From Psychrobacter coccoides (lineage in GTDB: Bacteria > Pseudomonadota > Gammaproteobacteria > Pseudomonadales > Moraxellaceae): a stretch of DNA of 64,000 nucleotides. The notes below the pieces were generated by a model. The model was not told the origin of the DNA and did no database searches. It saw nothing but the letters and a program-made list of their open reading frames with translations. Below, piece by piece: positions 9,598 through 17,077 of the stretch. The position numbers and the translations under genes are program-made. Where the stretch lies: NCBI RefSeq assembly GCF_017498085.1, contig NZ_JAGBKM010000002.1, positions 1 to 64,000 on the forward strand. The letters are read 5' to 3'. Each line of letters opens with the position of its first letter. The stretch's first letter is position 1.

Positions 9598-11205
9598 ATG
9601 GGTATTATTAGCAGTTCTAAAGGGCCGACAAAATCAGTGGGCACTATGAGAATCAATCTATTTTTTGCCATTTTACTGATTGCGATGACTGCTTATTTTT
9701 TATGGTGGGGTCTTGACTACACCATGCGTCAGCAGACCACACTATTTATCGTGGCTACCGCTTTTGGTGTGTTTATGGCGTTTAACATCGGGGGTAACGA
9801 TGTTGCTAACTCTTTTGGTACTTCGGTAGGAGCAGGCACGTTAACCATACCACAAGCGCTTGGTGTTGCCGCAATTTTTGAGGTTTCAGGTGCAGTTCTA
9901 GCAGGGGGGGAGGTCACTGATACCATACGAAGTGGTATTGTCGATCTAGATGGGTTGGCAGTCAGTCCCAATCAGTTTATTTACGTGATGCTCTCAGCAT
10001 TGATAGCAGCCGCCTTTTGGTTGTTGTTTGCTACGCGTAAAGGCTTGCCTGTTTCTACCACGCATTCCATCATTGGCGGTGTGGTAGGTAGCTCTATCGT
10101 ATTGGGCTTTGACTTAGGAGGTAGTGCCACCGTACTTTCTACTGTTGATTGGGGGACCATAGGTAAGATTGCTGTCTCTTGGGTGTTGTCACCCGTATTA
10201 GGCGGGGTGTTGGCTTATATCCTCTATGGGCAAATCAAAAAGAACATCATTAACTATAATGATAAAGCAGAAGCACAAGTAGCCACATTAAAAGCCAAGA
10301 AAAAGACCGTAAAAGCGGAGCATAAAGCGTTTTTTGAGGCATTGTCTGAGTCAGAGCAACTGATTTATACCTCAGCGATGTTACGTGATCAAGACATCTA
10401 TAAAGACGACGACTGTAAGGTAGATGACTTAGAAACTGATTATTACAAACATCTTTATACCATCGATCGTGAGCGTAGCAGTTTAGATACCCTAAAGGCA
10501 ATTAAGCAGTGGGTACCTATTATCGCTGCTATTGGTGGGGTGGTGATGACCTCATTGGTTGTATTTAAAGGTCTCAAAAACGTCAATGGCAATTTTACCA
10601 CTTTACATGGGTTTTTATTCATGGGCATGGTGGGTGCCTTGGTATGGCTCGCTGCCTTTATTTATACCAAAAGTATTCGTGGTAAGCATAAAGAAGATTT
10701 GACCAAAGCTACTTTTATCTTGTTCAGTTGGATGCAAGTATTTACCGCATCAGCTTTTGCTTTTAGCCATGGTTCAAACGATATTGCCAACGCAGTCGGT
10801 CCTTTCGCCGCTATCATGGATGTGATTCGTACCAATCAAATCTCTTCAGAAGCTGCCGTACCTCCAGCGGTCATGCTAACCTTTGGTGTGGCGCTCATTG
10901 TCGGTCTTTGGTTTATTGGTAAAGAAGTCATTCAGACCGTCGGCACCAACTTGGCAAAGATGCATCCAGCTTCTGGGTTTTCGGCTGAACTTGCCGCAGC
11001 AGCAGTTGTTATGGGAGCTTCTACGATGGGACTACCTGTATCTAGTACGCATACCTTAGTTGGGGCGGTCTTGGGTATTGGTATTGTCAATCGAAATACC
11101 AACTGGGCTCTAATGAAGCCTATCGGCATGGCTTGGGTGATTACCTTGCCAGCAGCAGCAGGTATGTCAGCGCTAAGCTTTGTTATTCTGACAAAGATAT
11201 TTTAA
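9598..11205 (+). CDS. pit: Pit-family inorganic phosphate transporter
   Basis: Low-affinity inorganic phosphate permease of the PiT family in the inner membrane, usually proton- or sodium-coupled. The 535-residue protein has two homologous membrane halves with the PiT signatures: GGNDVANSFG (about 62-71) in the first and SHGSNDIANAVGP (about 394-406) in the second, each followed by small-residue-rich helices including PVSTTHS and PVSSTHT. A charged cytoplasmic loop of about 100 residues (about 215-310) separates the halves. The start is uncertain: the ATG at 9598 has an AGGG about 11 bp upstream, and ATG 9646 (MRINLFF) is an in-frame alternative that begins nearer the first helix. A hairpin terminator follows the gene. 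Confidence 0.93.
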   Translation: MGIISSSKGPTKSVGTMRINLFFAILLIAMTAYFLWWGLDYTMRQQTTLFIVATAFGVFMAFNIGGNDVANSFGTSVGAGTLTIPQALGVAAIFEVSGAVLAGGEVTDTIRSGIVDLDGLAVSPNQFIYVMLSALIAAAFWLLFATRKGLPVSTTHSIIGGVVGSSIVLGFDLGGSATVLSTVDWGTIGKIAVSWVLSPVLGGVLAYILYGQIKKNIINYNDKAEAQVATLKAKKKTVKAEHKAFFEALSESEQLIYTSAMLRDQDIYKDDDCKVDDLETDYYKHLYTIDRERSSLDTLKAIKQWVPIIAAIGGVVMTSLVVFKGLKNVNGNFTTLHGFLFMGMVGALVWLAAFIYTKSIRGKHKEDLTKATFILFSWMQVFTASAFAFSHGSNDIANAVGPFAAIMDVIRTNQISSEAAVPPAVMLTFGVALIVGLWFIGKEVIQTVGTNLAKMHPASGFSAELAAAAVVMGASTMGLPVSSTHTLVGAVLGIGIVNRNTNWALMKPIGMAWVITLPAAAGMSALSFVILTKIF

Positions 11206-11213
11206 AACACTTA

Positions 11214-11384
11214 GGGTGCGTCCTCAATTCAATCGAAGGATACCTAAATGGGCTAAAAAATGGCTAAACCTTGCCAAACAGCGTTAAATAGCTAGGTCAT
11301 ATCCCAATATTATCTGCGCTACTTTCCTTGTTTGACGGCAATTTATCTCGTTTTTATCTCTATTTTTAAAATGAGGACACCCCC
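11214..11384. mobile_element. MITE-like element flanked by TA
   Basis: A 171-bp non-coding segment bounded by 13-bp terminal inverted repeats, GGGTGCGTCCTCA on the left and TGAGGACACCCCC on the right (11 of 13 match). A TA dinucleotide abuts each end (11212-11213 and 11385-11386), as expected for target duplication by TA-targeting families such as IS630/Tc1-mariner. It lies between the phosphate transporter stop and its terminator. There is no open frame inside, so any movement would need a transposase supplied in trans. Confidence 0.55.
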
Positions 11385-11404
11385 TAGGATTTGTTGAGTA
11401 TTTG

Positions 11405-11443
11405 AAAGCGCTTACCGGTATAAGACCGATAGGCGCTTTTTAT
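11405..11443 (+). terminator. Rho-independent terminator after pit
   Basis: AAAGCGC (11405-11411) pairs with GCGCTTT (11433-11439), and the stem continues inward for eight more positions with one mismatch around an ATAAG loop. A T run follows on the plus strand. It ends the transporter transcript just before the convergent aminotransferase gene. Confidence 0.85.
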
Positions 11444-11460
11444 CAAGTACCAAAGCAAAC

Positions 11461-13101
11461 TTACGCCTCTAAAGCATGAGCGCTATCAGACGGTGTGCTT
11501 TTAGCATCATCAGTACCAAACTGTTGACGTTTTTTGGCAAAGAAGCGATCCAAGCGATCCATAGCGTCTTCTAAGTCATGAAGGTTGGGTAAAAATACCA
11601 CTCGGAAGTGATCAGGAGTGTCCCAATTAAACCCTGTGCCTTGTACCATCAGCACTTTTTCTTCAAGCAAAAGATCCATCATAAATTGCATGTCGTCTTG
11701 AATAGGATAAATATCAAGATCTATCTTGGGGAAGCAGTAAAATGCACCTTGTGGCATGGTGCAGGAGATACCAGGAATGGCATTCAAGCGAGAGACTGCC
11801 ATTTCACGTTGCTTGTATAGCCGCCCAGACTCCGCTGTGAGCGCTTGCATGCTTTGATAGCCACCCATAGCCGTTTGAATGGCATATTGCCCTTGTACGT
11901 TTGAGCATAGACGCATAGACGCAAGCATGTCTAAGCCTTCAATAAAGTCTGTGGCATGCTGCTTTTTGCCCGATACCATGAGCCACCCTGCTCGAAACCC
12001 TGCGATTCGGTGCGATTTTGATAGGCCATTGTAAGAAAGTACCAGTACGTCATCTGTCAAGGTGCTCATCGGAGTATGTACGCAGTCATCGTAAAGGACT
12101 CGGTCGTAAATCTCGTCTGCCATCAACACCAAGTCATGTGCTTTAGCCACTTCAATAAGCTGTTTGAGGACATCATCTGAGTACAGGGCGCCGGTTGGGT
12201 TGTTAGGGTTAATCACTACGATACCCTTGGTTTTGCTGGTTATTTTGGCTTTAATATCCTCGATATCAGGATGCCAGTTGTCATCTTCATTGCAGCGGTA
12301 ATGCACCGCTTTACCTCCAGCAAGGTTGGCTGCTGCTGTCCATAAAGGGTAATCTGGCATAGGAATCAATACCTCATCACCGTCATCCATCAGCGCTTGC
12401 ATGGTCATCACAATCAGCTCAGAGACGCCATTACCCAAGTAAACATCACGTACATCAACAGCAGACAGCAAGCCTTTTGATTGATAGTACTGTAAGACGG
12501 CTTTACGTGCCGAAAAAATCCCTTGTGAATCTGAGTAACCCGTCGCTTCCGGCAGGTTCATGGATACATCACGTAATATCTCGTGCGGAGCCTCTAGACC
12601 AAACGGAGCAGGGTTACCCACATTTAGCTTAATAATACGCTGGCCTTCTGCCTCCATTTGTACAGCAGTCTTTAGTAGCGGACCTCGAATGTCATAGCAA
12701 ACATTTTGTAATTTTGTGGATTTTTTTAGTGAAGCCATAGTCGTGCTACCTGTCGTTGTCTTATTGTTAAACGCTTCGTTATAATTTGTTGTTGCTACCG
12801 ACTTGCTGTCTTGTTTGTCAGCTGTGTTGGTGGGTGTTTCGTTATTGGCTTGGCTGTCTTTTGATTTGATCTCACCACGTAACAAGTAACCTTCACTACA
12901 TCCTAAAATACGAGCAAGCGTTGGCAGTTTTGAAGAAACGATACCATTTGTTCCACGTTCCCAATTAGAGATGGCGCCCCGGCTCACTTTGGCTCCCGCC
13001 TTGGTCATGGCTTGCGCCAGTTGTTCGGCTGTCAATCCTTTATCACGACGCAGCTGTATTAAGCGTTCAGCTTGTGCCAGCCGTTCTTTATTATCACTCA
13101 T
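11461..13101 (-). CDS. alaA: XRE-type HTH domain fused to an AlaA-type aminotransferase
   Basis: The 546-residue product has two parts. Residues about 12-75 form a Cro/C1-type helix-turn-helix (RDKGLTAEQLAQAM, then VSRGAISNWERG, then LARILGCSEGYLL). A polar linker (about 80-120) leads to a class I PLP-dependent aminotransferase that tracks E. coli AlaA closely: KLQNVCYDIRGP, KLNVGNPAPFG, NPNNPTGA, and the Schiff-base lysine in NGLSKSHRIAGFR (Lys about 362). AlaA makes alanine from pyruvate and glutamate. E. coli AlaA is 405 residues, so the HTH is an addition. An in-frame ATG at 12738 (MASLKKS) has AGG upstream and would yield an enzyme without the HTH. Two palindromes lie just upstream of the gene. 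Autoregulation is inference. Confidence 0.92.
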   Translation of the reverse strand: MSDNKERLAQAERLIQLRRDKGLTAEQLAQAMTKAGAKVSRGAISNWERGTNGIVSSKLPTLARILGCSEGYLLRGEIKSKDSQANNETPTNTADKQDSKSVATTNYNEAFNNKTTTGSTTMASLKKSTKLQNVCYDIRGPLLKTAVQMEAEGQRIIKLNVGNPAPFGLEAPHEILRDVSMNLPEATGYSDSQGIFSARKAVLQYYQSKGLLSAVDVRDVYLGNGVSELIVMTMQALMDDGDEVLIPMPDYPLWTAAANLAGGKAVHYRCNEDDNWHPDIEDIKAKITSKTKGIVVINPNNPTGALYSDDVLKQLIEVAKAHDLVLMADEIYDRVLYDDCVHTPMSTLTDDVLVLSYNGLSKSHRIAGFRAGWLMVSGKKQHATDFIEGLDMLASMRLCSNVQGQYAIQTAMGGYQSMQALTAESGRLYKQREMAVSRLNAIPGISCTMPQGAFYCFPKIDLDIYPIQDDMQFMMDLLLEEKVLMVQGTGFNWDTPDHFRVVFLPNLHDLEDAMDRLDRFFAKKRQQFGTDDAKSTPSDSAHALEA

Positions 13102-13163
13102 AACTATCTCGCCTTATTTCACTGACAAGCTTGTTCAAACGCCTGTATGTGTTATTGTTCACT

Positions 13164-13186
13164 TAATGCAAGATTTTATTGCATTA
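13164..13186. promoter_or_regulatory. Palindromic operator candidate 1
   Basis: TAATGCAA (13164-13171) and TTGCATTA (13179-13186) form a perfect 8-bp palindrome with a 7-bp centre, 63 bp upstream of the HTH-aminotransferase start. It shares the core TGCAAGAT with the second palindrome. Sites of this size fit an XRE-family dimer. Confidence 0.5.
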
Positions 13187-13215
13187 GTTGTAAGACTGCA
13201 AGAGGATAATTGAAT

Positions 13216-13244
13216 ACTAATTGCAAGATTATCTTGCAATTAGT
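13216..13244. promoter_or_regulatory. Palindromic operator candidate 2 (29 bp, perfect)
   Basis: A perfect palindrome of 14-bp arms around a single T at 13230: ACTAATTGCAAGAT and its complement. It lies between the divergent HTH-aminotransferase and msrB genes, about 115 bp from the former and 160 bp from the latter. It has no T run, so it is more like a protein-binding site than a terminator. It shares TGCAAGAT with palindrome 1. Confidence 0.55.
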
Positions 13245-13403
13245 GTTTGGTCATTAAACCAGCTGAAATGCCTCTCGTTTAAGTTTAGTAAATAAGGATA
13301 ATTTGACCTTGTAACTTAAGTAAAAACTATCATATCTTAGGTTAGATTATTGACCCTAAGAAGTGTTTAACCAACTAGATGATTAACCAACAAAGGATAA
13401 ACC

Positions 13404-13829
13404 ATGCAAGACAAGCAACTTAGTCCAGAAGAGATAGCGCAGTTGACAGAAGCTGACTGGAAAGAACGCCTCAGTAGTGAGGAGTATCGGGTGATGAGAG
13501 AAAAAGGCACAGAGCGCCCATTTACTGGTATGTACAACGATATCAACGATGAAGGCGTTTATCGCTGTAAAGGCTGTGGCGCTAAGCTATTTGATTCAGA
13601 GCGCAAGTTTGATGCGGGTTGTGGTTGGCCCAGTTTTGATCAAGGGGTAGACAGCGATGCAATCGATGAGCATATTGATGACTCTTTAGGAATGCGCCGA
13701 ATCGAGGTGACTTGTAGTCATTGTGATGCACACTTAGGGCATGTCTTTCCTGATGGTCCACGTGAGACTACTGGCATGCGTTACTGTATTAACTCGGTAG
13801 CTATCGACTTGGATAAAACAGCTAAGTAA
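13404..13829 (+). CDS. msrB: Peptide-methionine (R)-S-oxide reductase MsrB
   Basis: MsrB reduces methionine-R-sulfoxide in proteins. The 141-residue protein has the two zinc-binding CxxC pairs (Cys55/Cys58 in CKGCG and Cys104/Cys107 in CSHC), the GCGWPSF segment, and the catalytic cysteine in RYCINS (Cys128). There is no signal peptide, so it acts in the cytoplasm. AAAGGA precedes the ATG. The glutathione peroxidase gene follows 25 bp later, giving a small oxidative-repair operon. It is divergent from the HTH-aminotransferase, whose operators could also affect it. Confidence 0.96.
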   Translation: MQDKQLSPEEIAQLTEADWKERLSSEEYRVMREKGTERPFTGMYNDINDEGVYRCKGCGAKLFDSERKFDAGCGWPSFDQGVDSDAIDEHIDDSLGMRRIEVTCSHCDAHLGHVFPDGPRETTGMRYCINSVAIDLDKTAK

Positions 13830-13854
13830 AAATGATGATATATAAGGAAGTCTA

Positions 13855-14343
13855 ATGAGCAGTATCTATGATTTTACAGCAGAGCGCATGGACGGTACGC
13901 AGCAAGCCTTTACTGACTATCAGGATAGCGTGTTACTAATAGTCAATACAGCCAGTAAGTGTGGCTTTACCCCACAATTTGCGGGCTTAGAAGAGCTGTA
14001 TCAGCGTTTCAAAGATCAGGGACTTGTGGTCATTGGCTTTCCTTGCAATCAGTTTGGAAGTCAGGATCCTGGAAGCAACGATGAGATTGGTGCCTTTTGT
14101 CAAAAGAACTATGGCGTGACTTTTCCGATGATGGCTAAAACAGACGTTAATGGTCAAGATGCACATCCTGTTTTTGAGTGGTTAAAAGCACAAAAAGGCG
14201 GTGTGCTCACTGATGGTATTAAGTGGAACTTTACTAAGTTTTTAGTGGGAAAAGATGGGCAAGTGCTTGAACGCTATGCGCCAACGACCAAGCCAGAATC
14301 ATTAACAGCAGATATCGAACAGGCTTTATCAGAGATAAGATAA
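13855..14343 (+). CDS. Glutathione peroxidase family protein (thiol peroxidase, BtuE-like)
   Basis: A 162-residue peroxidase of the GPx family that reduces hydrogen peroxide or organic hydroperoxides using a thiol donor. The catalytic cysteine lies in NTASKCGFTPQ (Cys36), the conserved glutamine in FGSQDPGSN (Gln70), and the tryptophan in KWNFTKF. It uses cysteine, not selenocysteine, and lacks a signal peptide. Bacterial members often use thioredoxin, so the name glutathione peroxidase may be only formal. AAGGA lies before the ATG, and the gene is 25 bp downstream of msrB. Confidence 0.93.
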   Translation: MSSIYDFTAERMDGTQQAFTDYQDSVLLIVNTASKCGFTPQFAGLEELYQRFKDQGLVVIGFPCNQFGSQDPGSNDEIGAFCQKNYGVTFPMMAKTDVNGQDAHPVFEWLKAQKGGVLTDGIKWNFTKFLVGKDGQVLERYAPTTKPESLTADIEQALSEIR

Positions 14344-14476
14344 TTTGAGACACTGTATGTCCCTGTCAAAGAAGTTTATTTATTATCACAAAAAAACATA
14401 AAGTCAATAAAAACAAAGACTTACTGGCATTATGGACAATAAAGTAAAAAATAATGCAAAAAAGATAAAATAACAT

Positions 14477-14504
14477 TTGACAGGCATGTGTAAATGTATA
14501 TAAT
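14477..14504 (+). promoter_or_regulatory. Strong sigma-70 promoter of the tRNA operon
   Basis: TTGACA at 14477-14482 and TATAAT at 14499-14504 with a 16-bp spacer: both boxes match consensus. The transcript would start near 14511, about 230 bp before tRNA-Val. Confidence 0.85.
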
Positions 14505-14588
14505 ACACACCCACAGAGCGAGGCTTTAGTCAGCCAGCTTCTGTTAAAAGCCTTTCAAAGGGTGACAGCTTTGAATATCAAAGCTTTT

Positions 14589-14696
14589 AGAATTTTTCCT
14601 TTAAGGAAAATTCTCTTGCGAAGCTAAAATTGCAGTGATACTTATAGTATTGCGTTTAGATACAAGGCTTTTGAAAATCCTATTTAAAGGATTTTC
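14589..14696 (+). repeat. Two similar hairpins in the tRNA operon leader
   Basis: A hairpin at 14589-14614 (AGAATTTT/AAAATTCT arms around CCTTTAAGG) and another at 14673-14696 (GAAAATCC/GGATTTTC) are each followed by a related tail, CTTGC..AGCTAAAA. The repeat of hairpin plus tail suggests duplicated processing elements or decayed operon leader copies. Confidence 0.5.
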
Positions 14697-14739
14697 CTTG
14701 CAGAGCTAAAAAAGCATTGCTTTTTTTATACGCTCTTCA

Positions 14740-14815
14740 GGGTGATTAGCTCAGTTGGTAGAGCGTCTGCCTTACACGCAGAATGTCGGCGGTTCGAATC
14801 CGTCATCACCCACCA
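14740..14815 (+). tRNA. tRNA-Val (anticodon TAC)
   Basis: A full cloverleaf of 76 bases with encoded CCA: acceptor GGGTGAT pairs with ATCACCC, D-arm AGCTCAGTTGG, anticodon stem CTGCC/CGCAG region with loop TTACAC giving TAC, T-arm GGTTCGAATCC. It is first in a two-tRNA operon with tRNA-Asp. Confidence 0.96.
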
Positions 14816-14871
14816 CTCATTTAGCGAAGTGGGCTCTGGCTATAAAGAGCAAAACGCTAAAGATGACCTAA

Positions 14872-14948
14872 GCAGCGGTAGTTCAGTTGGTTAGAATACC
14901 GGCCTGTCACGCCGGGGGTCGCGGGTTCGAGTCCCGTCCGCTGCGCCA
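14872..14948 (+). tRNA. tRNA-Asp (anticodon GTC)
   Basis: A 77-base cloverleaf with encoded CCA: acceptor GCAGCGG pairs with CCGCTGC, discriminator G, D-arm TAGTTCAGTTGG, anticodon stem CCGGC/GCCGG with loop containing GTC, T-arm GGGTTCGAGTCCC. It lies 56 bp after tRNA-Val and before a terminator. Confidence 0.97.
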
Positions 14949-14989
14949 TATTTAAAACGAATTCAGATGTTAAATCTGAGCAAGTTTCG

Positions 14990-15020
14990 CCCCAAACATT
15001 AGATTGTTTGGGGTTTTTTT
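14990..15020 (+). terminator. Rho-independent terminator of the tRNA operon
   Basis: CCCCAAAC (14990-14997) pairs with GTTTGGGG (15006-15013), followed by seven Ts. From here to 15301 I see no gene; the only other mark is the ribosome site of phaB. Confidence 0.95.
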
Positions 15021-15301
15021 GTGTCTGTAAAACTTGTAAGTTAAGTATAGTAGGTTCAGAATGATCGTATCTGTTTTATAAGGTTTTTACCTCTTATTTT
15101 GGGCAGATATCAATAATCAAATACACTGCTATAAAAGACACATAACTACGATATTATAACTAATCTTTTGTTTAGCATTCCCTTTATTTTTAACGTAAAT
15201 AAGCGAGAAATTCTTAATTTGTTACCATTTTAGTATACTTTCGTCATGGAAAAGTGTAATACTAATACTAATGGAATTGTAAATTAACTAGGGGGTCATC
15301 T

Positions 15302-16063
15302 ATGTCAAAATCAAACACATCAGATAAAAAGGTTGCTATGGTAACTGGTGCACTGGGTGGAATTGGTACTGCAGTTTGTGAAAAGTTATTGGCAAAAGGC
15401 TATCATATCATCGCAACCCTGAGTAATGACGATCCAGAGCGAACTAAGAAATGGTGCGATGATAATGGATTTGACCAGAATAATTTCGAATTTCTGGCCG
15501 TTGACCTAAGCGATCACGAAAAAGCAATGGCAGCGATTCAGCAAACGCTTGATAAATATGACAGTGTTTACGCTTTGATAAATAGCGCAGGTATCACGCG
15601 CGATAGTAGCTTCAAAAGAATGAGCTATACTCAGTGGAAGCAAGTCATCGATACCAACCTAACCTCACTTTATACAGTGGTACATCCTGTCTTCACAAAA
15701 ATGCTGCAACAAAAGACAGGTCGTATCGTCAATATTAGCTCAATCAATGGTTTACGTGGTCAATATGGCCAGACAAACTACTCTGCTGCTAAAGCGGGTA
15801 TTATTGGATTCACCAAAGCACTTGCCTATGAAGGTGCATCCTCTTTTATTACGGCCAACGTAGTGGCTCCTGGTTACACTCATACCCCTATGGTAGAAAC
15901 AGTTCCTGAACATATCATGGATAAAATTAAAGAGACCATTCCAATGAATCGCCTGGCTAGCGCAACCGAAATCGCTGCAGCTTGTATGTATCTTATTAGT
16001 GACGATGCCATATTTGTCACAGGGGAGACCATCTCAGTTAACGGTGGTCAGTATATGTCTTAG
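15302..16063 (+). CDS. phaB: Acetoacetyl-CoA reductase PhaB
   Basis: PhaB reduces acetoacetyl-CoA with NADPH to (R)-3-hydroxybutyryl-CoA, the monomer for PHB. The 253-residue SDR protein has the cofactor motif TGALGGIG (15-22), NSAG (94-97), the catalytic serine in NISSING (about 146-147) and YSAAK (Tyr160, Lys164). It ends in the VNGGQYMS form common in PhaB. A strong AGGGGG lies before the ATG. FabG is the close relative, but the direct downstream phasin and phaC genes favour PhaB. No phaA ketothiolase is in the window. Confidence 0.93.
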   Translation: MSKSNTSDKKVAMVTGALGGIGTAVCEKLLAKGYHIIATLSNDDPERTKKWCDDNGFDQNNFEFLAVDLSDHEKAMAAIQQTLDKYDSVYALINSAGITRDSSFKRMSYTQWKQVIDTNLTSLYTVVHPVFTKMLQQKTGRIVNISSINGLRGQYGQTNYSAAKAGIIGFTKALAYEGASSFITANVVAPGYTHTPMVETVPEHIMDKIKETIPMNRLASATEIAAACMYLISDDAIFVTGETISVNGGQYMS

Positions 16064-16192
16064 CCCAAGTGCCATAGAATAAGTAAAAATAAAGTTATAT
16101 TTGTTACATTACTAAGTAACATTCTGATTTAAATAGCATTATAATGTTATCTCAATCGCCTATACACCAACTATCCACATATGGAGCAATAC

Positions 16193-16894
16193 ATGTCACA
16201 ATCAAATCCTCAGGATTTTATCAACCAGTTCAACGAAAACACACAAAAAATGTTTGAGCCTTGGACTAAGCTTAACCAAGCTTTTCTAAGAAATGCTGAA
16301 ACAATGACTGAGTTTTCACTCAATACGATTAAGTCTTATTCTGAAATGGGCTTAGAAAACATGCGTCAAGTGGCTGGTATCGACTCACCAGAATCAGCAA
16401 AAGATTTTAATAGTAAGCAAGCTGAGATGCTGAATGTTATTAGCCAGCAAATGCTAGCAGATGCCAAACGCATGACAGAGCTTGGCAATAATATGCAAGA
16501 AGAAGTCATGAAAGTCTTGAGTGAAGTTCATGGTGAAACCAATGAACAAGTTCAGGCCAACATGCAAAAAGCTGCAGACCAAGCCAAGAAAAAAGCCCAA
16601 GAATATACAGATAACATGAATAAGATGGCAGAAAAAGCAACTGAACAAGTTTCTAAAGCTGCTGAACAAGCCACTAAAGCTGCCGAACAAGCAACAGCCG
16701 CAGCAACTAAGGCTGCTGAGCAAGCAACAGCAGCGGCGACTAAAGCTTCTCAGCAAGCTTCAAAGTCTGCCTCTGCTGCAAAGTCTGCCACTACGGCAAA
16801 GCCTGCAACTGCTGCAAAATCAGCATCTACTACAGCGTCTTCTAACGCTAAAACGGCGTCTACCAGTAGCAATACTAAGTCAGCCAGTAAGTAG
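16193..16894 (+). CDS. phaP: Phasin (PHA granule-associated protein)
   Basis: Phasins coat PHA granules and control their size. The 233-residue protein has an N-terminal phasin_2-like amphipathic region (about 1-125: FINQFNENTQKMFEPW at the start, then long helices). A C-terminal tail (about 145-233) is made of Lys/Ala-rich repeats such as KAAEQATAAAT, then a Ser/Thr/Ala-rich end, resembling histone H1-like PhaF tails. I chose ATG 16193 because GGAG lies 6-7 bp upstream; ATG 16181 overlaps that site. A hairpin terminator follows, so phasin may be made in excess of PhaC. Confidence 0.9.
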   Translation: MSQSNPQDFINQFNENTQKMFEPWTKLNQAFLRNAETMTEFSLNTIKSYSEMGLENMRQVAGIDSPESAKDFNSKQAEMLNVISQQMLADAKRMTELGNNMQEEVMKVLSEVHGETNEQVQANMQKAADQAKKKAQEYTDNMNKMAEKATEQVSKAAEQATKAAEQATAAATKAAEQATAAATKASQQASKSASAAKSATTAKPATAAKSASTTASSNAKTASTSSNTKSASK

Positions 16895-16989
16895 ATACTT
16901 AGGTACTGTAAACATCAACGGAATGACACATTAATGTGTTTTTCTATTTGATGATTATAGAGGCGGTATCATATAGTCATTATGTTAAA

Positions 16990-17026
16990 AAGGTGGGCTA
17001 GAAGGCATTCTCCCACCTTATTTTTA
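16990..17026 (+). terminator. Terminator between phasin and phaC
   Basis: AAGGTGGG (16990-16997) pairs with CCCACCTT (17012-17019), with inner pairing AGAA/TTCT, then ATTTTTATT. It probably lowers read-through from phasin into phaC. Confidence 0.85.
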
Positions 17027-17077
17027 TTGTGTTAGCGGTATTTATACGCTTTCACTAGGGTATAAATAAGATAAAAT

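Noticed and set aside
16454-16756. 100-codon minus-strand frame opposite the phasin gene, rich in Cys, Leu, Phe and Ser
   Set aside because: It is the complement of the Lys/Ala repeat codons; the composition is a mirror artefact of the phasin repeats.
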